A model generated the notes under the pieces. The model was not told the origin of the DNA. It worked only from the letters and a program-made list of their open reading frames with translations, and made no database searches. Shown piece after piece: positions 24,401-58,936 of a DNA stretch of 64,000 nucleotides. Within the stretch, counting starts at the first letter, position 1; every line of letters starts with the position of its first letter. Source of the DNA: Anarhynchus alexandrinus (taxonomy: Eukaryota; Chordata; Aves; Charadriiformes; Charadriidae); the NCBI GenBank assembly GCA_008711295.1, contig VUYV01000772.1:1-64000 (forward strand), in the 5' to 3' direction. The translations under genes and the position numbers were made by a program.

Positions 24401-27400
24401 ACACCTGCTTTCTCAACGCTTAAGTCACTTATTATTCCAGCAGCAGTATCTTACTCTGTGGCAAACGTTTCATCATTTCTATTCTTTCGGGGAAGCCAGA
24501 TCCACAACTCCAAACTGTCTGCAGCCAACTTCAATTAGCAGAGCACTTCATCCTACATGCTACATGCACAGAAGTTTAATCACTAGAGAACAGGATACAC
24601 CAATGTCTTTAGCATATTATTTTGTGGCTTCATGCATATTAAATGATACCTTTTATTACGTACTGATTTTGTATTATTAAGTATTTTGTAAATAAACAGA
24701 GGGGTGGACGCACAACAGTCACTTCCCAGGTCCCCAGGAAGAAGACCAGCGCGCCACTGCTGGACCTAGAAAGTGAGCCACAGAAGATGCTCCATTCTCC
24801 CCTACCACCCCCTTGTCTCAAAACAAGATCCTGGTATCCTTGTCATTGGGCTAAACTCTCTCTCTCGTTTCCATCTCTCCCAGCCTGGACCAAGACACCA
24901 CCACCCCACCCAAGTTACCTAGTTCTGTATTTGATTTTCTACATGCTCAAATTCCACTGTCCCTTTTCACATCGATTGCACAGAAGTTGGCAGAGGAGAA
25001 GCTCACCCACTCGCCTTCCGTCTTTATTTTCTCAAAAAAACACTGTCATTTGATTTGTGTACATTAGAGAGGAAGAAAAACAAAACGCTAAAGCATCTGC
25101 AACGCAGCTCTTAAACCAAATGTCATCGATTTTTCTTTGTTTAAACTGTTTTGCCTTGAAACAAACCCTTTGATCGACCTGCTGCCGAGGTACTGACCAC
25201 CTCCTGATACAACCCGAACCTCACTCGGCGCCGGGCAGCGCTGAGACACACGGCTCACCCCTGCAGCACGCTTACCTACCAAGGGCAAATCACTGCTCCG
25301 TTACTGCGCGAGAAGCAGAAAACCTACGCTGGTTCCTAACAGGAGGATCTCAGACGTACTATTAACCGCAGCAAAATTAACTCAGTCCAAGTTCTTAAGA
25401 AAAAGATTTCCAAGCTGAAAAGCAAAGATTTCATGCTAAACGCCGGTGAGACCTGTTGCATTCATTGATGGCGACAATTTCTTTTGTCTATATGTACCGT
25501 CAAACCTACAGTACAAAACCGGGAGCCACGTAACCTCTTGCTCCCAGTCAGTCCAGCAGCACTCACAGGCTTGGAGATTTCATTTCTCCGGGTGACTTTC
25601 TGCCCGGGGTTGGGGTGGAAAACGGCACAGAGAGCCCACAAGCAGATATCAGCACACAGCTTCGCAGGTGGACACAACGCGGGTGCTGCACCAGGTTGGA
25701 ACGGGGCCAGACCTGCCCCGGCACCGTCAGCCCCTGGCCGAGCTGATGAACCTCTAAGAACAGTAATCACAGGCATAAAACTACATCTATCAAAATCGCC
25801 TGTTTCGACTTTTTTTCTGAAGTAGGTACTCTGAAATTGCAAAAACTTCATATATTTGCTGTTTCAGCAGTGAAACGCTAATGACTTGAAATTATGCTTC
25901 AGCCTGAAGCTGTTTTGGATTTCTGCTTTACACAGCAAGAAACAGCATCACTTTAGCGTTTCCTGTTTTTCAGTTTTCTTAGCTTTAGTTTTCTAGACTC
26001 CAGGCTGATGCCACTCTTATTTTAAAAGAAGGAATCCCATTTAAACCACTTTTCTTTTTCACGGAACTTTACCTAAACTGTTTTTGCTTGCTGCACTTTG
26101 AGCGCATAAGAAAGGAAACCAGATGGCAGTTTCAGCTGGTACAGGGTGGGAAACCGTTAGGTGGGCATTTCTCCCGCCTAATCCAGAAGCTCTTAAATAC
26201 AGATCACAGTATCTCAGAACCCATTTTTGCTTCTGGTGCCGTGTCCCCGGGTAACTAACAGAAGAACCACTGCTAGACTGAAAAGTTGTCTTTTCTGCGT
26301 GAGGGCGAGCTTTGGCAGCTTGCAGTACAGAGCAGGGAAGCACAAGAACTTACACCCGGAATCTTAAAGAGGTTCCTTTTGTATGTAATGAAATTCTGTG
26401 CACATCTGTACAGCTTCTTTGAGGCAGAGGCATGTTTATTCTGCCTACGCTCTACAGCGGAGGCAATGTATCTGTAGTGCCCAAGGCAGTACGCTGTGCA
26501 AAGAAGCCGAACTTTCTTGTTTGTAGCATACTACCGCAGCTGTTTGTTCAGGATTCGTTGACTGAGTCGCTCTTTCTACAAGTGGTGACGAGATCCACAG
26601 TCTTCACCAACTATTGCATATATGTATTTCGGGCCAGCTTGGGAGCAGCCTTTAGTCACACAAGCAAGAGGGCACTTTCAGGCATCAGTTCCACGGTCTC
26701 GGAAAACCACGCAGCATTACGACAGAGCAAGCCCGGAGAGCAAGGGGCAAAGACCAACACAATGTGCTTTCAACCTTACATTCAGCTACTCTTAAGGGTC
26801 TCAGCCAGGAAGATAAAACCCATGCTTGATTTTCAGAGTCTTCTATCCAAGTCACATTATAGATTCTAAGTTGTAATAGACTCACGTTCGCCTTAAGGTT
26901 TACTCTGGGTGCCAAATCATGTTTTCACATGTCACTCCCCAGATTTAAAGGACATTATTACCCAATTCAGCTTTTGTCTTTCAGGGCACTAATTTTGAGT
27001 TCTCTTATTTTATCTGTTAGTCCTATCAGTCCACTTTATTAAGCCACGGCACCTCACCACATACCTAGATGGACAACTTTAGGAACTAAGCCAGTACCCT
27101 ATTTATTCACTGTTCTAAATGGAATCCCTACATCTACAATATGAATCATTAGTTATTACATGGTGTTATCTGTTCATGTTTTCACATGCAAATATTTTTA
27201 TATAAGACAGACTGACTATACAGAAGATCTTGCTTAGTATAAACTAGTTCCAACCATATACCAGCCCCCAAACAACACCTACCCCTCCAACCTACCCCAG
27301 GATAAATTCACACAGTATTTCACTTGTACTGGGGCATCCCCTGCACGATTTGAAAGTGTCACTTTTAAACTCAAGAGCTTACAAAAAAACAATGTTTCCA

Positions 27401-29276
27401 TACTTTATCTGCTCAGCAGGGGAAAAAAAAAAAAAAAAAAAAAGGCTGAAAAATCCAGACATAATGGCAATTCACAACATCAGAAACCAACCCAGTTTTC
27501 CCTTCTTTAAGTTATTTAGACACAGGCATCTGAACTTTCCCGGAGCTAAGCGAAACTTTTTGGCCAGATCGCTCCAACCGTCCTATGACTGAAAGGGTAC
27601 GCCTACAAAATTACAAGGTCACCTTGGATAGCTCTAAAGATAAACAACTCCATGAAAGTATAAGCAGATTATTATTACTAGCAACAATTTGTCCACCAAA
27701 AATCAAGCATTCTTGCAAACAGTTCTTTTCACGATCATGTGCACTCACTACATTCAACGTACCCAGCCATAAGGCCACCTCCTTCTTGATTTTCCTGGAT
27801 ATTTATTCCCAGGCAGCGCCAGCTGCAGAACACAGCTGCCTACGTCTCCCACTGAACTGCAGCAAGAGTGGATTTTCTGCAGCCCAATCACTTCTAGTAA
27901 GCAAAGGAGGACCTGATTTTCTGCAGCAGCATTGTTACCAACCAGGCTAGGATAAAAATTGTTTCCTTCCACTGCATTATCATTAGACTGAACTAATGGG
28001 ATACGCCAGGATCTAATTCAATAACAGAAAATTAAAAGCACAGGCTATTTACAATGTAGCCACAAACATGAACTGTTTATAGTCCAACCACATACAATTT
28101 AGAGGCAACATAAAACAGCCAAGTGCTAAGGATAAATCTGTGAAGGTGCTTCATACCCACCATGCTTCCCCCACATACCCAAATCATTTATCCGGGCTAA
28201 CAACCTAAAAACGATTGTCTGAAAGACATGAGCCCACCATCTGAATGATACTGCACTTGCACGATATACAAGGAAGACACGCACACATTTCTTTTCTCCT
28301 TGTAAGTCCTAAAGCATAGACGACCGTAAAACATTCCAACATTTCCAGTAATGCACGGGTAGTCGGTCGCTCCACACCTCAGAACAGTTTTGTTCCACAC
28401 AGACTATTCAATAACCACCTGCCAATTTACACAATCCATGGATCTGGTCCCAGAGAATTAAGGCTTACCTTACCTTATCAGGTGACTCATTTTATCAAGT
28501 TCAAGATATCTACCCATGAGAATAAGATCTACTGCTGTGAATAGATGTTTAGCGATAGGAGCCTGTTAAGATATTAGGAAATCTCACTACAGAGGAATAA
28601 TCAGCTGAAAAAGTTTACCAAGTAAAATTGTTAGGAACACTTTCTTAAAGCAAGCAAGGACATTTTTCATAAATTTAGATAAGTGGCTCCATTCAGGCCA
28701 GTGCACTGTTAATCCTTACCAATTTTTGCCACCAAGTTAAATGAGAATTTTATTGAACTACAGAATACAAAGTTATTTTACAAAATCAGTAATGAAAACA
28801 GCCATTAGTCGTATACCAGCCTTCATGCTCACGTTCAATAAAAGGTTGTTAGTTGTCGGAAACCTAGTGGGTAACTCCCATGAGAAGATGTCTTTTTTTT
28901 AAAGATCATATTTGTAAAAGAACCCATAGAAAGAAATAGACCCCAAACCAAAAAGAAAAAGAGAGAAAAAGCCATCCAAAGTTTTCAGGGAAGCGAAGGC
29001 GCCAGCCCAGAAGCGCGATGCTCTTGCCCGCCCGGGGACAGCCGGGGAGCCGCTCGCCTCTCATCCCACGTGGAGCCACAGGGTGACACAGACCGATGCC
29101 CACGGCTGACGCTGGTTAGGGAAAAAGCCGATTCTTCCCCTTTTCTCTCTGGGATAAGGGCAGGGAGGAGGAAGGCTGTTACCCAGCAGGAGGAAGGAGA
29201 AGATCCACTGCAGCACGGCGACTGTCTGCATCCTCCTCTTTAGGGGGATGTTGATGGGGGCAAACTCGACCTTCAT
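6294..29276 (-). CDS. MOGAT1: Monoacylglycerol O-acyltransferase 1 (whole gene span, six coding exons)
   Basis: MOGAT1 joins an acyl-CoA to 2-monoacylglycerol to make diacylglycerol at the ER membrane and belongs to the DGAT2 family. The six exons (29276-29183, 19138-18960, 18529-18328, 15095-14921, 10491-10292, 6448-6294) total 1005 nt, that is 334 residues plus TAG; the human protein has 335. Visible marks are an N-terminal [15 protein letters not shown], a hydrophobic stretch at about residues 17-60 for membrane insertion, YFP at 87-89, the catalytic HPHG at 109-112, [12 protein letters not shown] at 186-197 and [14 protein letters not shown] at 255-268. All splice phases agree and no frameshift is seen, so the gene looks intact. 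The N-terminus and the FARSB neighbour favour MOGAT1 over MOGAT2 or DGAT2. It starts head-to-head with FARSB. Confidence 0.95.
6551..6602 (+). repeat. 52-bp direct repeat, copy 1
   Basis: This is identical by eye to 7063-7114, starting 'gcaaaacccccagaccctgt' and ending 'ccattgcccacaag'. The flanking bases differ, so the duplicated unit is short. Confidence 0.9.
7063..7114 (+). repeat. 52-bp direct repeat, copy 2
   Basis: This is the second exact copy of the 6551-6602 unit, 512 bases downstream. Confidence 0.9.
7235..7254. repeat. (CCT)n microsatellite
   Basis: About six and a half CCT units. On the minus strand this reads as poly-Arg at the start of a spurious open frame. Confidence 0.85.
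9250..10002 (+). mobile_element. CR1 LINE, long 5'-truncated copy with open ORF2 tail
   Basis: About 750 bases of the 3' end of a CR1 element. The frame is open from about 9261 ([20 protein letters not shown]) through [51 protein letters not shown] and [20 protein letters not shown] to the 3'UTR, and the copy ends in ATTCTATG repeats at 9983-10002. It covers only the region after the reverse transcriptase core, so it is not autonomous. The open frame and the close match to 16674-17111 suggest a fairly recent insertion. It lies antisense in MOGAT1 intron 5. Confidence 0.95.
10292..10491 (-). CDS. MOGAT1: MOGAT1 coding exon 5 (residues 217-283)
   Basis: The acceptor is TTTTGCAG. The exon encodes [34 protein letters not shown] and YRQPIHTV, among the best-conserved parts of the enzyme. 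The donor GTAAGT leaves phase 1. Confidence 0.95.
12097..12351. repeat. Duplicated block A, copy 1
   Basis: This matches 12557-12830 with about seven single-base differences and an 18-bp extra unit ('ctggtctccacattgccc') in copy 2. It ends at the junction with the CR1 5' piece. See the nested duplication finding. Confidence 0.9.
12352..12555 (+). mobile_element. CR1 LINE fragment, upstream piece
   Basis: CR1 ORF2 tail sequence encoding [20 protein letters not shown] and [20 protein letters not shown] up to NDRTRGN. It opens with a doubled 'gggcaaccaa' and is cut off by a single N at 12556. Its natural continuation is the piece at 13092-13231, with roughly 100 bases missing between them. Confidence 0.9.
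12557..12830. repeat. Duplicated block A, copy 2
   Basis: This is the second copy of 12097-12351 and begins right after the N. It runs without interruption into block B at 12800, with no CR1 between, so it has the structure of an empty insertion site. Confidence 0.9.
12800..13090. repeat. Duplicated block B, copy 1
   Basis: A block of 291 bases that matches 13232-13522 with one difference noticed (ttagtcgttag versus ttagttgttag). It ends at the N at 13091. Confidence 0.9.
13092..13231 (+). mobile_element. CR1 LINE fragment, 3' piece
   Basis: The 3' end of CR1 ('ggaggttgtggagtcccctt', 'ttggactagatgatctctag') starts right after the N at 13091 and runs to 'caactctgaa'. It lacks the usual ATTCTATG tail and abuts block B copy 2. 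With 12352-12555 it most likely forms one element. Confidence 0.88.
13232..13522. repeat. Duplicated block B, copy 2
   Basis: This is the second copy of 12800-13090, directly after the CR1 3' piece. Its first 31 bases also occur at 12321-12351, before the CR1 5' piece, as a target-site duplication would. Confidence 0.9.
14921..15095 (-). CDS. MOGAT1: MOGAT1 coding exon 4 (residues 159-216)
   Basis: The exon encodes [13 protein letters not shown], the glycine-rich [18 protein letters not shown] block and [13 protein letters not shown], all conserved in the family. The acceptor (CCTGAAG) has a weak pyrimidine tract. The donor GTAGGT leaves phase 2. A plus-strand open frame over the same bases is a shadow. 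Confidence 0.93.
16376..16626. repeat. GC-rich duplicated unit around an N
   Basis: A unit of about 101 bases at 16376-16476 recurs at 16526-16626 with roughly eight differences. Both contain 'cactgccgcaac' and end 'cggagacacgcagcgaaaga'. A single N at 16477 follows copy 1. It may be a short minisatellite with a period near 150 bp that the assembler could not resolve. Confidence 0.85.
16674..17111 (-). mobile_element. CR1 LINE, 5'-truncated
   Basis: On the minus strand this encodes the CR1 ORF2 tail ([40 protein letters not shown]) plus the 3'UTR and ATTCTATG tail. It differs from the copy at 9250-10002 at only a handful of positions over about 400 bases. It lies sense in MOGAT1 intron 3. 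Confidence 0.94.
17588..17695. repeat. 54-bp tandem repeat, two copies, each with a hairpin
   Basis: Two head-to-tail copies of a 54-base unit. Each unit contains tgtattaaac-agtg-gtttaataca, a perfect 10-bp inverted repeat with a 4-base loop, at 17597-17620 and 17651-17674. Confidence 0.92.
18328..18529 (-). CDS. MOGAT1: MOGAT1 coding exon 3 (residues 92-158, HPHG)
   Basis: The acceptor is TTTTTTCAG. The exon encodes [20 protein letters not shown], with the HPHG active-site motif of the DGAT2 family at residues 109-112, and runs to FFREYIMSA. The donor GTAGGT leaves phase 1, which joins exon 4 as glycine. Confidence 0.95.
18530..18959 (-). other. MOGAT1 intron 2
   Basis: A short intron of 430 bases with a GTGAGT donor and a TTTTTTCAG acceptor. 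Nothing else is recognised in it. Confidence 0.85.
18960..19138 (-). CDS. MOGAT1: MOGAT1 coding exon 2 (residues 32-91)
   Basis: The acceptor is a pyrimidine tract ending TTGCAG. The alternative CAGCAG position three bases on would change the residue at the junction, and I chose the first. The exon encodes the rest of the membrane segment ([16 protein letters not shown]), the GGRR stretch and the YFP motif of the family, and ends at a GTGAGT donor in phase 0. Confidence 0.94.
20040..20190. promoter_or_regulatory. Small CpG/GC-box cluster upstream of MOGAT1 exon 2
   Basis: A GC-rich island in AT-leaning intron sequence, with a GC box (ccccgccccgc, 20092-20102) and several CpGs, about 0.9-1.05 kb upstream of MOGAT1 exon 2 on the minus strand. 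A donor-like CAGAG/GTAATG follows it on the minus strand near 20000. It could be an alternative first exon or promoter, but it is unproven. Confidence 0.3.
22651..22720 (+). mobile_element. CR1 LINE 3' tail fragment
   Basis: 'gggagttagacttgatgatc', then 'ccttccaacttgagatac' and a 'tctatgattttatgattctg' tail. Only the last 70 or so bases of a CR1 copy remain. Confidence 0.8.
27423..27444. repeat. Poly-A run (22 bp)
   Basis: An uninterrupted run of 22 A on the plus strand in MOGAT1 intron 1. No retroposed coding sequence is visible upstream of it. Confidence 0.9.
29183..29276 (-). CDS. MOGAT1: MOGAT1 coding exon 1 (residues 1-31)
   Basis: The ATG at 29276-29274 has A at -3. The exon encodes [20 protein letters not shown] and the first part of the hydrophobic N-terminal segment, then ends in phase 1 at a GTAACA donor. 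It lies inside the CpG-rich promoter region. Confidence 0.95.
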
Positions 29277-29365
29277 GCTGACGGCGGGAGAGCAGCGCGG
29301 GGCGGCACGGCACGGCCCCGCCGGCTCCGGCCCCGCTCCCTGCCCGCCGCCGCACCGCTCTGCCG

Positions 29366-29597
29366 NNNNNNNNNNNNNNNNNNNNNNNNNNNNNNNNNNN
29401 NNNNNNNNNNNNNNNNNNNNNNNNNNNNNNNNNNNNNNNNNNNNNNNNNNNNNNNNNNNNNNNNNNNNNNNNNNNNNNNNNNNNNNNNNNNNNNNNNNNN
29501 NNNNNNNNNNNNNNNNNNNNNNNNNNNNNNNNNNNNNNNNNNNNNNNNNNNNNNNNNNNNNNNNNNNNNNNNNNNNNNNNNNNNNNNNNNNNNNNNN
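29366..29597. other. Assembly gap (232 N)
   Basis: The only long N run in the window. It lies in the GC-rich promoter region about 90 bases upstream of the MOGAT1 ATG, so it hides MOGAT1 5'UTR or promoter sequence. Open frames drawn through it are meaningless. Confidence 1.
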
Positions 29598-30171
29598 ATC
29601 TCTGCCTTATCCCCCCTCCCGCCCCCCCGGCACACCCCCGCCCTTAAGACTCTTACAGTTAACGAGCTTACAGCAGCTGACCAAGAACGTAAGATTCCTG
29701 TGGTGTTTGGGTTTAATCCTTCCGTTTTTAATTAAAATAGCACGTACGCAGCCCCCTCCCGCCCCCGGCGCTTAACCCGTCAGCGACAGGTATCCTCAAA
29801 AACAAACAAAAAAATCCAGTATGGAAAAAAAACCAGCCCAAAACTTGCAGAAGCGCCGTCCCGCCGGCGCCCGGCCGGCCCCGCACACCGCCCGCCTCAC
29901 GCCGCTGAGAGGACGCGGGGCCTGCCGGCCAAGGGGCTGATGTCACCGCCATAGCTGCCCGCCGCGCTGCCGGTGTTCGACGCGCCGCCCGCCGCCTTCC
30001 TAGGCGCAGGAGACGGGCCGACCAGCTCCACAGACTCTCGGGAGGAGTGTCTGCCCGCCGTCGCGCCGGGGAAGGAGGGGGGCGGCGGGAGTGGAGCGGA
30101 GGAACGGCAGGTGGCCTTCAGGCAGCGCGGCGGGAGGCGCGGAGCGGCGGGGTCCTGGCGGGCGGGCGGTG

Positions 30172-30181
30172 GCGCAGGCGC
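30172..30181 (+). promoter_or_regulatory. NRF1-like site before FARSB start
   Basis: gcgcaggcgc is close to the palindromic NRF1 core (GCGCATGCGC, one mismatch) and ends 25 bases upstream of the FARSB ATG. NRF1 sites are common in CpG-island promoters of housekeeping genes. Motif match only. Confidence 0.35.
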
Positions 30182-30205
30182 GGTGGGGGCGAGCCGGGTG
30201 CCGCC

Positions 30206-55680
<25,475 letters not shown>

Positions 55681-58600
55681 GTAAGGAAGGCAGAGCCACA
55701 ACGTACAGCAGAGGTTGTTCTGGAGCTTAAGTGTTCCCCTACAATCCGAGGTGAATTTTTGGCTGTTCTCAGCAGTAGGCACTAAGAGTTAATATTATTA
55801 GATATGCTATCACACTGCAGTGTAAGTAAAAAGGCATTAATTGCATTCACTGATTGTCAGATGGGATTGCGGTCTTTCTGTGAGCTATTCTGAGTAGTTT
55901 TATACAAATTGCAAGTTAACAGCCTTTTAAGGAGACTTATAGTAAAGTGTATGCCATGAGCTTCATGGACTGTTTATAACGAATTAATCCACTGATTGCA
56001 AGGGTAGGTAGGAATTCACTGAATTGACGAACATGCCAGATACCCACTGTATTCTCTTCGGCTAACAGAGCCTCAAAAAGACAACTTCTTACTCCTGATC
56101 TCTTAGTTTATAGCTTTATCTATAGCTTTTATTCTTATGTACCTTTTATTTATATATTCATATGAAGATACATGCCTTATGTATCTCTTATTCAAAGACC
56201 TGCTGTCTTTGAGACTGAACCTGCTGCTTAGAGGAGTAGTTGTATAACAGCCCCCTTCCTTCTCCACACAGGGCGAGCTGCACATGAATTAAAAATAACC
56301 TCCTTAAGTGCAAAATCTCCTCTGTGTATGCGCGTATGCATGTAAGAGAGAAAGCAAGCAGGTTGACCCCATTACTTCATTGAGAGAGCGTAGGTTGATG
56401 CAAGAGAGCAAGCATCAGCAACTGATCTATTCTGCTACCTAAAATAACAGTGTAGTAAATACAGGATAGAAAAGCAAGACTGCAGGGAGAGCAGCTACGG
56501 TTCTACTTACACATCAGGCATTGGTGTTCAGAGATATGAGACTCAAACTGACTCAGCTTGAAGAAGTGCCTCCATTCTGCACGTTCTGGAACAAGCGGTG
56601 CTGACGGAGAGTCCCCGACAGCCTGACCGAGCTTGCCTATTCATAGAACTTTAATGAAAAATGGGAAATGTCTCCCTGTTTTGCAGCGTGCTGCCAAGAT
56701 GCCAAACATAATGCTTCAACTAAGTGGTCTCCTAGCACTTTAATGCACATTTGTGTCATATTGACGCTTTTTCCCCTCCTGTTTTTTGACAAAGTAGTAT
56801 TTTGCTCAGTATTATGTAGGCAGACTTTCAGAGGGTTTATTAGAATATTGTTAATAGGATTCCCAGGTTGACCAGAGGAATGTTTAAACAATTGTACTTC
56901 TTGTTCTGGTTCTACCAAGCACAGAACAGGTAATAGCAAAGCTTCTTATTTGGAAGGGGGGCTGGAGGAGGTTAGAGCTTTAGGAGCTCAGTACTCAGCT
57001 GTCATTGAAGTCAAACCAAACTGTTAGATTCCTTTTCAAAACTCTTCTGTAGCTTGTTTTTGAATAGCCATATCAAGAGTTTGCTCTAGTACTGAAAATA
57101 TTTGAAAGCATTTTATATTCAGAACTGGAGCATTTCAGTGATGTATGGCTAGCTCCAAGAAACTGGAAGAGATCTCAAAAAATAATCCTAACACAGTGAA
57201 GACATTATTTCTAGACACTACTGCTGCTTAGTATTCCTGATACTGTGGGATTTGTAATGCCCATTCCAAATCCCCACATTCCCATGACATTACTCCACGA
57301 TGCATTTAGTGTAAAGGATGGATTATGCCTTGTCATATGCAATATATTACAAACAGTTTGTGGCTTTAGGCTACAGACAAAAAAAAAAAAGAAAAAAGTG
57401 CCCACTACTTTCTGTTTCACCAGTGATTCAGAACCTCTCCTGGGATGGCACGTAGGTTCCCTGCAGTTCTCCTGACATTGGAATTTAACCTTGGTAACAA
57501 TGCAGATGGCAGATACTCTTGTGCCATGGTGAATGCAGTGTCACTGCACCAACTTATTTAACAGACCTTGACTGCAGAGGTGGTTGGAAGTCAAAGTAGT
57601 TTGGGGGATTTTGTTTGGTTTTTTGCTGTTTTGGGTGTTTGGTTGTTTTGTTTGTTGGGTTTTTTTTTTAAATTTGCTTTGCAATCTGTCAATTAAGCAT
57701 GTGCGAGAGAGCAAATGTCAGCAGATGACAGAGTAAGGTCAATTGCTGAGTGAAAAAAGAAAAAAAAAAAAGATATCCTATAACATCTTAAGAGACTGCA
57801 GCATACCGAAATAATTCAGAAGAACAGTGCAAGTTACTTCAGAAGCTTTAAATCAGGACATTACACATGGCATGGGTTTTTAGATGCCTCTTTATGGAGC
57901 ATGCTTTTTTTTTATTGCCTGTGCAAAATTAAAATTTGTACAGTGAGAAATGGGTTTATGCTATGACTGTGATTTAGAAAGATCCTAGATACTTTTTCTG
58001 TATGTGATTTTAAGCAAAACTTGAGACTAGTAAGCAACACAGTGTAAAGGGTTTAATCCTTTTTTTTTATTATTATTCCTCGTGTAACCGATTAAAATAG
58101 TTCCAGTGATTGCTGGAAAACAATACAGGGGGGAAAAAAATGTTGTTTTAAATGAGCAACAATGAATAGAGATGTATTTGGCATATATTTGTCTCTTTCC
58201 CAAATTCACTTAGAAAAACGAAATGCCTGTACTGTAGTCCCGTTTGGTCCATATGTGCAAATCATGGTTATTTAAGCTCCTTCTGTTCTACCAACACCTA
58301 AGTGCCCTGTGATTTGACCTTAAGGTCAGAGCCTTTTTGCCTTTATAGCAACACCTGTGAAAAAAAGTACAGATGCTAGAAAATATGGGTGAAATTGTGA
58401 TGTTCCCCTGGCCTTTGCACTACGCTTTGGTGTAATCTGAGCTAGGTAATAAATGGAGAAGAGCTGTTTAGAGCAGCCTTAAGGAACAGAGGGGTTTGAG
58501 TGACTGAATTTAAGGATTTCAGCATACATTTGGCACCCAATGCTTTTCAGCTTCTTAAAGTTACTAATGGAACCTTTTTTTTTTTCTTATTACCACTAAA

Positions 58601-58846
58601 CATACAAAATTATAAAGTTTTAAAGATGGAATTCTTAAATGCTACCCATTGTTGTAAAACACACAGAATGAATTTTTTTGATACATTAGTGAATCCTACA
58701 GTTACTGGCCTAGAAAAGCATTTTGGTTTTTTTTCTTTGTTTTATATAGCATAGGCATCCATATTCAAACATAGACTGAAGAGGGTACAGTTATTGCATC
58801 TATCCTCAAATTTGTATGTGCTCCATAATAATAAAAAAAATTCCAT

Positions 58847-58936
58847 TAGCCAGTTCCATACCATTAATAAAATGTNAAAAAAATTTCCATAAAACTCTTG
58901 GAAATTTTAGCCAGTTCCATACCATTAATAAAATGT
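58847..58936. repeat. Duplicated 29-bp unit around an N
   Basis: 58847-58875 and 58908-58936 are identical ('tagccagttccataccatta' and nine more bases). The N at 58876 follows copy 1 directly. This looks like an overlap left unmerged at an assembly join, or a tandem duplication of about 61 bp. Confidence 0.85.

Larger units (their letters stand above)
19139..29182 (-). other. MOGAT1 intron 1 (about 10 kb)
   Basis: The largest MOGAT1 intron. It holds a small CpG-rich cluster near 20040-20190, a short CR1 tail at 22651-22720, A-rich stretches near 22972-23055 and a 22-base poly-A at 27423-27444. Open frames here are short and match nothing I know. I see no other gene in it. Confidence 0.7.

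Noticed and set aside
29248..29775. Open frames through the N gap
   Set aside because: The frame is open only because N codons are not stops.
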